From NCBI GenBank assembly GCA_030623035.1, contig JAUXFK010000040.1, forward strand, positions 1 through 14,870: DNA of 14,870 nucleotides. Direction: 5' to 3'. The notes beneath the pieces were generated by a model. That model did no database searches. It was not told the DNA's origin and saw nothing but the letters and a program-made list of their open reading frames with translations. The stretch's first letter is position 1, and each line of letters begins with the position of its first letter. Made by a program: the position numbers and the translations under genes. Below are positions 7,739 to 14,870 of the stretch, one piece after another. This DNA comes from Deltaproteobacteria bacterium. Its GTDB lineage: Bacteria; Desulfobacterota; UBA8473.

Positions 7739-7956
7739 TATTGAGTTAACACAAAAGCGGCAATCACATTATAACGCGTGCAGCTTCTCTGAGCGGTGTA
7801 TAGAGCGTTAAGAAAAAACAGAAGTGTTGCTGGATGGCTATGCGTATGAACAGATACATTAGTAACTGTCCAATTCAAAAGATCAGTACTGTTCTTTTTT
7901 TACGTTCACTAAGGCGCGAGTTTTGCACGGTTTATAATGTGATTGCCTTTGCTGTG
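7739..7956. repeat. Repeat copy A with 33-bp imperfect inverted ends
   Basis: The first 83 bases (7739-7821, starting TATTGAGTTAAC and ending AGAAAAAACAG) match copy B (8105-8187) without gaps and with roughly a dozen differences. The right part (7916-7956) also matches the end of copy B. Within copy A, 7750-7782 and 7924-7956 are inverted repeats of each other, with a perfect 15-base core GCAATCACATTATAA and a matching TGCACG/CGTGCA edge. The 94 bases between the matched halves are absent from copy B; they contain an interrupted hairpin followed by seven Ts (7895-7901) that may be a weak terminator for pgk. The structure fits a non-autonomous mobile element (MITE-like) or a structured RNA repeat. 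Confidence 0.75.
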
Positions 7957-8006
7957 ACCGATTTTTTTGCAAAGAGAAGTCGATAACCATTATATTTTAT
8001 TTTTAT

Positions 8007-8035
8007 TTGACAATTAATCTTAGATTTAGTAAAAT
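8007..8035 (+). promoter_or_regulatory. Near-consensus sigma-70 promoter with no ORF directly downstream
   Basis: A perfect -35 TTGACA (8007-8012) is followed by exactly 17 bases and then TAAAAT (8030-8035), five of six matches to TATAAT. Transcription would start near 8042 and run through a small hairpin, repeat copy B and the inverted-end element toward mutS2 at 8614. It could drive the mutS2-dnaG-rpoD operon with a leader of about 570 nt, or make a small RNA that includes copy B. Hexamers and spacing are seen; activity is inferred. Confidence 0.6.
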
Positions 8036-8083
8036 TAAAGTTTTCAAAAATTATTTAAATGGACGGGCTTCATTAGTAAAAAA

Positions 8084-8102
8084 CATTAAATTACTTTTAA
8101 TG
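8084..8102 (+). repeat. Small hairpin between the promoter and repeat copy B
   Basis: CATTAAA (8084-8090) pairs with TTTAATG (8096-8102) around a 5-base loop. It is AT-only apart from the end pair, so it is weak, and it sits about 45 bases after the predicted transcription start. Confidence 0.35.
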
Positions 8103-8104
8103 GC

Positions 8105-8234
8105 TATTGAGTTAACCCAGTAAAGACGGTCACATTATAATGCATGCAACTTCTCTGAGCAGTGTATAGAGCGTTAAGAAAAAACAGGGGGGAAAGATGC
8201 GAGTTCTGCACGGGGTAAAATTTGATTGCTGTTG
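8105..8234. repeat. Repeat copy B (shorter relative of copy A)
   Basis: The 83-bp left part (8105-8187) aligns gap-free with 7739-7821, with the last 26 bases identical. The right part (8199-8232, GCGAGTTCTGCACGG and following) aligns with 7916-7956. About 80 central bases of copy A are missing. The inverted ends seen in copy A are decayed here: only about two thirds of a 19-base stretch still pairs. The direct orientation and 366-bp offset from copy A suggest separate insertion or local duplication followed by deletion. Confidence 0.72.
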
Positions 8235-8302
8235 AAGCTTGGCTAGCGCTTTCTGTTTCATAAGGCTAAAATAATACGTTAAATTATTTTTTGAATATAC
8301 GA

Positions 8303-8488
8303 GATATTGTCCATATAGAAATGAGCAATTTTTTCCAGGCGAATAAAACCTATACGCCTGACACCAGATGAATATGCCCGTCCCATGGAATCCACATTGG
8401 GGGTTGCAAGCGAGATTCCACAGGACAAGCATTTCTCGATGCAGGCGCCAGTATTGTACAGAAAGGCCATTACTGGATGGACACTAGA
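8303..8488. mobile_element. Short inverted-end element (MITE-like or IS remnant)
   Basis: The left end (GATATTGTCCAT, 8303-8314, then about AGAAATGAG) and the reverse complement of the right end (TAGTGTCCATCCAG read from 8486 to 8473) match at about 15 of 20 positions. The right end is identical over 14 bases to a third copy at 14762-14775. Inside are two further stems, CAGGCG/CGCCTG (8336-8341, 8355-8360) and TGGAATC/GATTCCA (8386-8392, 8414-8420). No intact transposase fits in 186 bp. It lies 125 bp before mutS2. Confidence 0.65.
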
Positions 8489-8529
8489 TAATTCGCAATA
8501 AAAATTCCCAATCTACCCAATTAATAATC

Positions 8530-8560
8530 TTGATCACTTCTTTTTTTCACTTCAATTATG
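8530..8560 (+). promoter_or_regulatory. Weak candidate promoter directly upstream of mutS2
   Basis: TTGATC (8530-8535) is a fair -35, but the -10 candidates nearby (CAATTA at 17-bp spacing, ATTATG at 19 bp) are poor. It is listed because a housekeeping operon containing rpoD is expected to have a promoter close by. The stronger promoter at 8007 is the alternative. Confidence 0.22.
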
Positions 8561-8613
8561 TATGAATTATATCTAAACAAAGGGCCTAAAAGAGAAATAA
8601 ACGTCAAATAAGA

Positions 8614-11031
8614 ATGAATGAACATACCTTAAGGGTTCTGGAATTTAACAGTATATTGAGTTTGTTAAAAGGATTTGTTACATCCCGTTTGGGTGAATCT
8701 CTATGTAAATCTCTTAAACCAATTTCGGACATAAAAGAGATCGCAACTCTTCTTGATGAGGTAAGTGAGCTAAAAGAGATATTACAGAGCTATGGAGATA
8801 TCCCCATACGCGGCATTATGGATGTAGAAGGGTCCATTAAGAAGACGAGAGTTGAAGGGTCTGTCCTTGAGCCTATTGAAATTCTTGATATATTAAGCAC
8901 ATTGAATGCTACGCATCGGCTTAAGAGGTTTTTTGAGAAATTGGAAGGGGATTGGTACCCATTAACGAAAGGTATTGCAGAGTGTTTAATTGATCTGCCA
9001 GAGATTGAACACAAAATTGAGAAGACTGTAGGAGATAGAGGGGATATATTAGATAGTGCCAGCCCAAAGCTGAACAAAATAAGACAAGAGAAAAGAAGGC
9101 TTAAAACAAAGATACAGCATTATTTAGAAGATTTATTCGCTAACAGTTCATTCCAACCCTTTTTCCAGGAAAAGATAATTACCATTCGAAATGGAAGATA
9201 TGTAATCCCGGTAAAGTCGGATTTTAAGGGTCATATTCAAGGAATTATACATGACCATTCTCATAGCAAGGCAACATATTTTGTTGAACCGATCTCTACC
9301 ATAGAATTGAATAACGAACTTGGCCTCCTTTTTAAGGAAGAGAAAGATGAAGAGATTCGAGTATTAAGGGAATTGACATGTCATATCCAGGCGAATGCCA
9401 GTGAATTTTTTTCAAACCTGAGACTTTTAGGTAAAGTCGACTTAACTTTTGCTAAGGCGAAATTCAGCATTGTTTTAAATGCAAGAAAACCTGCATTAAA
9501 CGAGGAAATGCATGTCAATTTAATCAATGCCTATCATCCCTTGCTTCTCTTTTTTAAAGACGGCTATAGGGATATAAATGAGCCGGTCAAATTAACCAGT
9601 GATGTGGTTCCTATTGATATTCATTTTGATAAGGGGTGTAATACATTAATAATTACAGGAGCAAATACTGGAGGAAAAACCGTTGCTCTAAAAACAATAG
9701 GTATATTGACGCTTATGGTGCAGGCAGGTATGCACATCCCAGTAGATGACGGAAGCAGCGCAGCGATTTTTGATTCAATATTTGCAGATGTTGGAGATGA
9801 ACAAGACATAGAGCAGAATCTTAGTACCTTTTCTTCCCATATCTTTCAAATCGTTGAGATTTTGGAGAAAGCCGATGAGAGATCTTTAGTTCTTTTGGAT
9901 GAAATTGGAGTGGGAACTGATCCTGATGAAGGGGCCGCTCTATCAATGGCCCTGCTTGACTATTTAAGAGAGAAGAACGCGAGTATCATTGCTACAACCC
10001 ATCTCAATCTATTAAAAGCATATGCATATCTCCATGAAGACGTGACGAATGTATCTGTTGCGTTTGACCCTGAAACCATGGAACCACATTATAGACTTGT
10101 TTATGGGGCTTCAGGTGAAAGCAATGCACTGGTCATTGCTAAAAAATTGGGCGTTCCACGAGAGATTTTGAATAGAGCATCGGGTTTTATGGAAAAGAGT
10201 AACAGGGGAATTTCGAGTTTGATAGGAGCCCTTGAAAGAACCCAAGGGGAGATAATAAAAGAAAAAGAAGAGATAACAAGGTTAAAAGAGATAAACCTGG
10301 TCTATCAAAGACAGATAGAGTCTTTGCTGGATAAGATTGAAAAGAAAAAGGAAAGCCTTCTAATAGAAGTTGAGGCCAAGGCTGAAAGCCTATTAAAAAA
10401 AGTGGAGCATGAGGCAAGGGATATACTTAAGAGTGTTAAGAAGAAGAACGGCTATGGTTTTTCTGAGGTAAAAGGACGTCTTAAAGACATAAGAGAGGAA
10501 TTAAAAGCATTTAGACCAGAGAGGGATAAAAAACCTCTTTTAAATCCGAAGGTTGGCGATTTGGTAAAGATAAACCCTCTCAATAAGAAGGGAATAATCG
10601 TGAATACACAGGGGGGATCCGATAAAGTCGAGGTACTTATTGGAAACTTGAAGGTTAAGGTGGATGTGAGTGACCTCGAACAGGTAAGCCTTGATGGAAA
10701 AAGCACTTTTTATAGGATTAAAGGAAATATGTTGAGAGGTTACGAGACCAGGAAAGAAGTCTCTGTTAATCCCCCTGTATCTGATACAACAGGTAAGATT
10801 AATGTCGTGGGATTAAGAGTAGATGACGCTATACCATTGGTTGATAAGGCAATAGATAATGCCGTACTAAATGGAATAACAAGGTTGGATATCGTCCATG
10901 GAATTGGGACCGGGAGATTAAGGGAAGCTATAAAAAGCCACTTAAAACTTCACAATTATATAGAGAATTTTAGAACAGCCGATTTATCACAAGGCGGCGT
11001 CGGTGTTACAGTTGCTGAAATTAAGGCTTGA
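8614..11031 (+). CDS. mutS2: MutS2 ATPase with C-terminal Smr domain
   Basis: This 805-residue protein has the usual MutS2 layout. It has an N-terminal clamp/lever region (MNEHTLRVLEFNSILSLL is a typical start) and a MutS ATPase with Walker A GANTGGKT (349-356), Walker B LLDEIGVGTD (D429, E430) and TTH with H463. A long charged coiled coil (about 535-640), a KOW-like stretch (about 645-690) and an Smr domain with HGIGTGRLR (762-770) follow. MutS2 is not a mismatch repair protein: it limits recombination in some bacteria, and in Bacillus it binds collided ribosomes. The Smr LDxRG motif is INVVG here (729-733), losing both Asp and Arg. No strong ribosome site precedes the ATG. The stop lies 19 bp before dnaG, so the two are likely co-transcribed. 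Confidence 0.95.
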   Translation: MNEHTLRVLEFNSILSLLKGFVTSRLGESLCKSLKPISDIKEIATLLDEVSELKEILQSYGDIPIRGIMDVEGSIKKTRVEGSVLEPIEILDILSTLNATHRLKRFFEKLEGDWYPLTKGIAECLIDLPEIEHKIEKTVGDRGDILDSASPKLNKIRQEKRRLKTKIQHYLEDLFANSSFQPFFQEKIITIRNGRYVIPVKSDFKGHIQGIIHDHSHSKATYFVEPISTIELNNELGLLFKEEKDEEIRVLRELTCHIQANASEFFSNLRLLGKVDLTFAKAKFSIVLNARKPALNEEMHVNLINAYHPLLLFFKDGYRDINEPVKLTSDVVPIDIHFDKGCNTLIITGANTGGKTVALKTIGILTLMVQAGMHIPVDDGSSAAIFDSIFADVGDEQDIEQNLSTFSSHIFQIVEILEKADERSLVLLDEIGVGTDPDEGAALSMALLDYLREKNASIIATTHLNLLKAYAYLHEDVTNVSVAFDPETMEPHYRLVYGASGESNALVIAKKLGVPREILNRASGFMEKSNRGISSLIGALERTQGEIIKEKEEITRLKEINLVYQRQIESLLDKIEKKKESLLIEVEAKAESLLKKVEHEARDILKSVKKKNGYGFSEVKGRLKDIREELKAFRPERDKKPLLNPKVGDLVKINPLNKKGIIVNTQGGSDKVEVLIGNLKVKVDVSDLEQVSLDGKSTFYRIKGNMLRGYETRKEVSVNPPVSDTTGKINVVGLRVDDAIPLVDKAIDNAVLNGITRLDIVHGIGTGRLREAIKSHLKLHNYIENFRTADLSQGGVGVTVAEIKA

Positions 11032-11050
11032 TTAAAGGGTTGGGGATATT

Positions 11051-12835
11051 TTGGAAGGTTATATTCCTGAGGGAAAAATCGCAGAGATAAAAGATGCTGC
11101 GAATATCGTAGATGTTATATCGAATTATGTTTCTCTTAAAAAGGTAGGAAATAACTATAAGGGGTTATGTCCTTTCCATTCGGAGAAAACCCCTTCTTTT
11201 ATTGTTAACGAAGAGAAGCAGATATTTCATTGTTTTGGATGCAATGCAGGAGGCAATGTATTCAGTTTCTTGATGAAGATGGACAACCTTTCATTTCCTG
11301 AGTCTGCAATGGGGCTGGCCAGGCAGTATGGGATTCATATCCACAGGATAAAGGAATCAGATGCAAATAGCGAGAAAACACTGAAAAGAGAATATCTGTT
11401 TAAGTTAAATGAGCTGGCTGCGAGTTACTACCATTATATTTTAATAAACGAAAAAGAGGGGGAAAAAGCAAGGAAATATCTCACAAAAAGAGGGATCGGC
11501 AATGATGTGATAAGCACTTTCAGGCTTGGGTATGCAATGGATAGCTGGAATAGTTTATTCAATTTTCTTTTAAAAAAAGATGTTTCTGTATCAAAAGCTT
11601 CTGAAGTTGGATTGATTATACCGAAGAAGACAAAGGGTTTTTACGATCGCTTTAGAGGGAGGATAATCTTTCCAATAATTAATGTTCAGGGTAGGGTTGT
11701 GGGGTTTGGAGGAAGAGTGCTGGATGACAGCCTTCCGAAGTACCTTAATTCACCGGAATCCATTATATACAATAAAAGCAATTGCCTCTATGGCATAAAT
11801 ATTGCTAAAGATTTTGTAAGAAATAACGACATTATAATAATTGTAGAGGGGTATCTGGATCTTTTGAGTCTAAACCAGTATGGCATAAAAAACGTTGTGG
11901 CTACATTGGGGACTTCCTTGACCTCAAGCCATGTAAGTACTTTGAAGAGATATACGAAGAACATTGTAACCATATTCGATGCGGATGATGCAGGAGAAAA
12001 GGCCGCAACCAGGAGTCTTGATAACTTTTTAAAGGCGTATGTCTCACCGAAGATAGCAACTCTTCCATCGGGTTTTGACCCGGACAGTTTCATAAAAAAG
12101 GTTGGTAAGAAGGCCTTTGAAGAAATCATAGCCGGTTCTGTTCCTCTTATTGAATTTGTGACCAACGAGGCCATAAAGAAACACGATTCTTCTTCAATGG
12201 AGGGGAAGATAGAAATTATACAGGAGATTTCACCTCTTTTATCAAAGATAGAAAGTAGGTTAGAAAGGGATCTCTATATTCAGGAGATCTCCAGAAGATT
12301 GGGCATAAAAGAGAGTACGATTATTTTAGAACTTAGAAATACAAAAAGGGGAACAGCCGAATTACAAAGAGAAGACAACAAGGCCATGGATAAAGATCTG
12401 GCTGAAAGAATCTTGCTGCAGCTTATGTTAATAAAAAAAGAGGTTATCCACAAAATAAGAGATGAGGCCGTGGTTGAAGACTTTAACAATCGTCGTTACA
12501 AAAAGATCGCATCTTTGATTTTAAGTGTGTTCGATAAAGAAGGAGATGTGGATCCGGCAAAAATAATGAATCAATTTGAAGATGAAAGTTCAAAAGAGCT
12601 GGTCTCTTTGTTATTGGTGCAAGATGGCAGTATTGTTGATGTTAAAAAGACGCTTAAAAACTGTATATATAAGGTTCACATGAATAAAATAAAAAAGGAG
12701 AGGATGATAATAGATATGATGATCAAAGAAGCAGAAGAGAAAAGAGACGAGTTGAACTTGAGAGAGTTCATGATCTCAAGGCAAGAACTGATGGAAAAGG
12801 AAAAAGTCTACAGGCAGTCTTTTTTCATACCTTAA
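11051..12835 (+). CDS. dnaG: DNA primase DnaG
   Basis: This 594-residue primase makes RNA primers at the replication fork with the DnaB helicase. The N-terminal CHC2 zinc-binding domain has C40, H43, C61 and C64 (CPFH and CFGC). The RNA polymerase-like core has FRGRIIFPI (201-209), and the Toprim part has the catalytic Glu in VEGYLD (E266) and the metal-binding pair in FDADDAG (D310, D312). The C-terminal 150 residues are helical and Lys/Glu-rich, as expected for the helicase-binding domain. The start is TTG at 11051: the reading begins EGYIPEGKIAEIKDAANIVDVI, which matches family N-termini, a GGGG stretch lies nearby, and no in-frame ATG fits. It sits 19 bp after mutS2 and 57 bp before the rpoD start. 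Confidence 0.95.
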   Translation: MEGYIPEGKIAEIKDAANIVDVISNYVSLKKVGNNYKGLCPFHSEKTPSFIVNEEKQIFHCFGCNAGGNVFSFLMKMDNLSFPESAMGLARQYGIHIHRIKESDANSEKTLKREYLFKLNELAASYYHYILINEKEGEKARKYLTKRGIGNDVISTFRLGYAMDSWNSLFNFLLKKDVSVSKASEVGLIIPKKTKGFYDRFRGRIIFPIINVQGRVVGFGGRVLDDSLPKYLNSPESIIYNKSNCLYGINIAKDFVRNNDIIIIVEGYLDLLSLNQYGIKNVVATLGTSLTSSHVSTLKRYTKNIVTIFDADDAGEKAATRSLDNFLKAYVSPKIATLPSGFDPDSFIKKVGKKAFEEIIAGSVPLIEFVTNEAIKKHDSSSMEGKIEIIQEISPLLSKIESRLERDLYIQEISRRLGIKESTIILELRNTKRGTAELQREDNKAMDKDLAERILLQLMLIKKEVIHKIRDEAVVEDFNNRRYKKIASLILSVFDKEGDVDPAKIMNQFEDESSKELVSLLLVQDGSIVDVKKTLKNCIYKVHMNKIKKERMIIDMMIKEAEEKRDELNLREFMISRQELMEKEKVYRQSFFIP

Positions 12836-12877
12836 TACTTAGGAGACATGAAGTTAGTGATTCAAAGCCCTATGTAT

Positions 12878-12885
12878 AAAGGAGG
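12878..12885 (+). promoter_or_regulatory. Strong ribosome binding site that fixes the rpoD start
   Basis: AAAGGAGG lies 7 bases before the ATG at 12893. An upstream in-frame ATG at 12848 has AGGAG only 2 bases away, which is too close, and its 15 extra residues include this ribosome site. The 12893 start is therefore preferred. Confidence 0.8.
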
Positions 12886-12892
12886 ATCTTTA

Positions 12893-14644
12893 ATGCCAAA
12901 AAAGACAAAAATGGAAGAGGTAAAGCAACTCATTGATATGGGTAAGGAAAAGGGGTTTCTTACTTATGACGAGGTAAATGATATACTGCCTTCAAATATA
13001 GTGTCTGAGGATCAAATTGATGATTTGATGGTTATGTTCGATGAGATGGACATTGAGATTGTCGATGCTGTACGAAAAGGGAAAGTGCCAAAAAGGAAGA
13101 TTGCAGAATTGGGGAGAGAGGAGAGTGAATTGGATTTAGGAGGAGAGCCCCATGTTAAAACCAATGATCCTGTAAGAATGTATCTAAGTGAAATGGGCTC
13201 TGTTTCTTTATTGACTAGAGGAGAAGAAATCCAGATAGCAAAGGAGATTGAAGAAGGAGAGAGAGAGGTCGTAGAAGCTGTTTTAGAAACTCCAATAGCA
13301 ATAAAGGAAGTGGTCGCTTTAAGTGAAAAACTTAAAAGAGAAAAGATTACGATAAAAGATGTAATCAGGGATTACGAGGAAGAAGAACAATTAAATTTTG
13401 AATACCATACAATGAGATTTTTCATGCTCGTTGAAAGGATAAACAAACTATGTGAAAGGAATAGAGATATCCAGAAATTATCAGAACAACGAGAGGATGG
13501 GGATATTCCTGATAAAGAGAATCTTCGCAAAGATAGAATTGAAAATAAAGAGAAAATGGTTCGCCTGTTGATGGATGTAAATTTCAATAGAAAACAGATC
13601 GAAAAGATCGTCCATAAAGTAAAGAGTCTAAATGATAAGATTGAAAAAGCTGAAAGAGAGATTTGGGAGTGTGAAAAAAGGTATGGAATAGAAGTTAAGG
13701 ATATTAAGAGATTGATCCGGCAAATGAAAAAGAGGGGAGAGGAAGAGTATGATAGATCTTTAGAGAAGACAGAGTTAAACAGTGTATGCTTGAAAGAACT
13801 CGAGAAGATAATTAAGAATGCACGAAGGAAAATCAGAAGAGCAGAGACTGAGTCAGAATTTTCTGCGAAGAAATTAAAGAAGATAGTTAAGAAGCTTAAC
13901 GATGGAGAAGTTAAAGCAAAAAACGCAAAGAGTGAACTTATAGAGGCAAATCTGCGTTTGGTAATAAGTATAGCTAAAAAATATACCAACCGTGGGCTCC
14001 AGTTTTTGGATTTAATCCAGGAAGGAAACATAGGGTTGATGAAAGCAGTGGATAAGTTTGAATATCAAAGAGGATATAAGTTCAGCACTTATGCAACCTG
14101 GTGGATTCGTCAGGCTATCACTAGAGCAATAGCAGATCAGGCCAGGACGATCCGGATTCCTGTCCATATGATCGAGACGATCAATAAACTGATTCGAACT
14201 TCACGATATCTTGTTCAAGAAATAGGAAGAGAACCAACGCCTGAAGAGATTGCCGAAAAAATGGAATTGCCTTTGGATAAAGTTAGGAAAGTATTAAAGA
14301 TAGCCAAAGAACCTATTTCACTGGAAACCCCTATCGGAGAAGAGGAAGACAGTCATCTTGGAGACTTTATTGAGGATAAAAAAATTATATCTCCATCCGA
14401 AGCGGTTATTAACCTAAACCTCTCTGAACAGACTCGAAAGGTACTGGCCACCCTAACACCAAGGGAAGAAAAAGTCTTAAGAATGAGGTTTGGGATCGGT
14501 GAGAAGGCCGATCATACATTAGAGGAAGTGGGACAGGATTTCAATGTAACGAGAGAGAGGATCAGACAAATAGAGGCTAAAGCTTTAAGAAAATTAAGAC
14601 ATCCCAGTAGGAGTAAAAGGCTAAAAAGCTTTGTTGAAAAATGA
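12893..14644 (+). CDS. rpoD: Primary sigma factor RpoD (sigma-70)
   Basis: From the ATG at 12893 the protein has 583 residues and directs core RNA polymerase to housekeeping promoters. Region 1.1 is the N-terminal 60 residues (GFLTYDEVNDILP, then FDEMDIEIVD). Region 1.2 is DPVRMYLSEMG (92-102). A charged non-conserved region of about 220 residues follows (about 126-345). Region 2 runs from about 347 to 433, with the 2.3/2.4 motif YKFSTYATWWIRQAI (395-409). Region 3 is about 440-500, and region 4.2 carries the helix-turn-helix TLEEVGQDFNVTRERIRQIE (542-561). The region 1.1 and large non-conserved region identify a primary rather than alternative sigma. It ends the mutS2-dnaG-rpoD run, a variant of the E. 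coli rpsU-dnaG-rpoD operon. No terminator with a clean T-run is seen right after the stop. Confidence 0.96.
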   Translation: MPKKTKMEEVKQLIDMGKEKGFLTYDEVNDILPSNIVSEDQIDDLMVMFDEMDIEIVDAVRKGKVPKRKIAELGREESELDLGGEPHVKTNDPVRMYLSEMGSVSLLTRGEEIQIAKEIEEGEREVVEAVLETPIAIKEVVALSEKLKREKITIKDVIRDYEEEEQLNFEYHTMRFFMLVERINKLCERNRDIQKLSEQREDGDIPDKENLRKDRIENKEKMVRLLMDVNFNRKQIEKIVHKVKSLNDKIEKAEREIWECEKRYGIEVKDIKRLIRQMKKRGEEEYDRSLEKTELNSVCLKELEKIIKNARRKIRRAETESEFSAKKLKKIVKKLNDGEVKAKNAKSELIEANLRLVISIAKKYTNRGLQFLDLIQEGNIGLMKAVDKFEYQRGYKFSTYATWWIRQAITRAIADQARTIRIPVHMIETINKLIRTSRYLVQEIGREPTPEEIAEKMELPLDKVRKVLKIAKEPISLETPIGEEEDSHLGDFIEDKKIISPSEAVINLNLSEQTRKVLATLTPREEKVLRMRFGIGEKADHTLEEVGQDFNVTRERIRQIEAKALRKLRHPSRSKRLKSFVEK

Positions 14645-14660
14645 TTTTAGTACCTTTTCC

Positions 14661-14689
14661 TTGACAAAAGATACGAAATATTGTAATTG
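14661..14689 (+). promoter_or_regulatory. Candidate promoter downstream of rpoD
   Basis: A perfect TTGACA (14661-14666) is followed after 17 bases by TAATTG (14684-14689), which matches the -10 consensus at only three positions. It would transcribe toward the repeat end at 14760 and beyond the window. The -35 is convincing and the -10 is not. Confidence 0.28.
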
Positions 14690-14699
14690 TTTAGCCATC

Positions 14700-14715
14700 G
14701 TTAATGAGCTAACGA
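14700..14715. repeat. Short inverted repeat after rpoD
   Basis: CGTTA and TAACG flank a 6-base loop about 55 bases after the rpoD stop, and AGATTTTATG follows. With a 5-bp stem and a broken T-run this is at best a poor terminator. Confidence 0.25.
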
Positions 14716-14759
14716 GATTTTATGATTTGGCTGAACAGTTATGAATCCTTCTATTTATA

Positions 14760-14870
14760 GATAGTGTCCATCCAGAAATGAGAAATTTTGTTCAAGGTCA
14801 AGAAAGGCGAAGATTTTAACCACAGGAATATATTGACATATTTCGAGGATAAAAATCTGAGCCTGACGCA
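14760..14870. mobile_element. End of the 8303-8488-type element, running out of the window
   Basis: GATAGTGTCCATCCAGAAAT (14760-14779) matches the left end at 8303 (GATATTGTCCAT, then AGAAATGAG) and, in reverse complement, the right end at 8473-8486. Similarity continues a little inward: ATGAGAAATTTTGTTCAAGG against ATGAGCAATTTTTTCCAGG. Past that the two diverge, so this copy may be a longer element, possibly an insertion sequence with its transposase outside the window. No open frame of useful length is visible here. Confidence 0.55.

Larger units (their letters stand above)
7692..8613. other. 922-bp non-coding region with repeats and a promoter, before mutS2
   Basis: No credible gene is present: the open frames on the minus strand at 8130-8432 and 8279-8470 overlap repeat sequence and resemble no family I know. 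The region holds repeat copy A (7739-7956), a consensus-like promoter (8007-8035), a small hairpin (8084-8102), repeat copy B (8105-8234) and an inverted-end element (8303-8488), each listed separately. The final 125 bases before mutS2 are AT-rich and probably include a promoter for the operon. Confidence 0.7.

Noticed and set aside
7739..8187. Two direct repeats as a CRISPR array
   Set aside because: Only two copies, 83 bp long, 283 bp apart and diverged; no cas genes nearby.
8130..8470. Minus-strand open frames of 63 and 100 residues before mutS2
   Set aside because: They run through repeat copy B and the inverted-end element, have no ribosome site of note and match no family I recognise. 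A short peptide from the element cannot be excluded.
12848..12892. Upstream ATG for rpoD adding 15 residues
   Set aside because: Its AGGAG is only 2 bases away, and the added stretch contains the strong AAAGGAGG of the 12893 start.
13372..14031. Minus-strand 219-residue open frame inside rpoD
   Set aside because: It is antisense to the Lys/Glu-rich region of RpoD, giving a Phe/Ser/Leu-rich product typical of shadow frames.
14645..14760. tRNA or small RNA gene after rpoD
   Set aside because: No cloverleaf arms or CCA-type end could be folded; only a 5-bp stem is present.

Overview
The window looks like chromosomal DNA from a Gram-negative-type bacterium. The gene order mutS2-dnaG-rpoD and the RpoD N-terminus (a GFLTYDEVND-type motif followed by a QIDD...FDEMDIEIVD motif) recall deltaproteobacterial/Desulfobacterota sigma-70 proteins. 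This placement rests on remembered family resemblance and was not tested by a search. No rRNA, tRNA, CRISPR array or phage gene is visible.

Layout, left to right. (1) The left edge carries the possible start of a minus-strand gene that runs out of the window. (2) At 340-1004 lies a toxin-antitoxin pair: an intact ribbon-helix-helix antitoxin, translationally coupled (ATGA overlap) to a PIN-domain toxin interrupted by an in-frame TGA at codon 30. A plus-strand terminator-like hairpin follows at 1140-1172. (3) On the minus strand at 1245-5180 are two translation factors, an ABC-F ATPase (upstream) and the GTPase TypA/BipA (downstream). (4) A 418-bp divergent spacer with a strong 14-bp hairpin leads to a plus-strand HAD phosphatase (Gph-like) and a divergent phosphoglycerate kinase. 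(5) A 922-bp non-coding region (7692-8613) is the most unusual part. It holds two related repeats (one with 33-bp inverted ends), a near-consensus sigma-70 promoter with no ORF after it, and a palindrome-ended element whose ends recur at the right edge of the window. (6) mutS2, dnaG and rpoD run tightly spaced on the plus strand, probably as one operon. (7) The right edge (from 14760) holds another end of the same repeat family, so a mobile element may start there.

Functionally, the window is mostly housekeeping. Replication priming (DnaG) and the primary sigma factor (RpoD) sit behind MutS2, a MutS-type ATPase with an Smr domain linked to recombination control and to ribosome rescue. TypA and ABC-F proteins both act on the ribosome. 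Gph and PGK both handle small phosphorylated C2/C3 acids.

The accessory material is the decayed TA module and the two kinds of short inverted-end repeats. One of these repeats sits directly upstream of mutS2 and may influence transcription of the operon. I found no clear new multi-gene system. The best candidates for something undescribed are the repeat pair and orphan promoter at 7739-8234 and the small element at 8303-8488.
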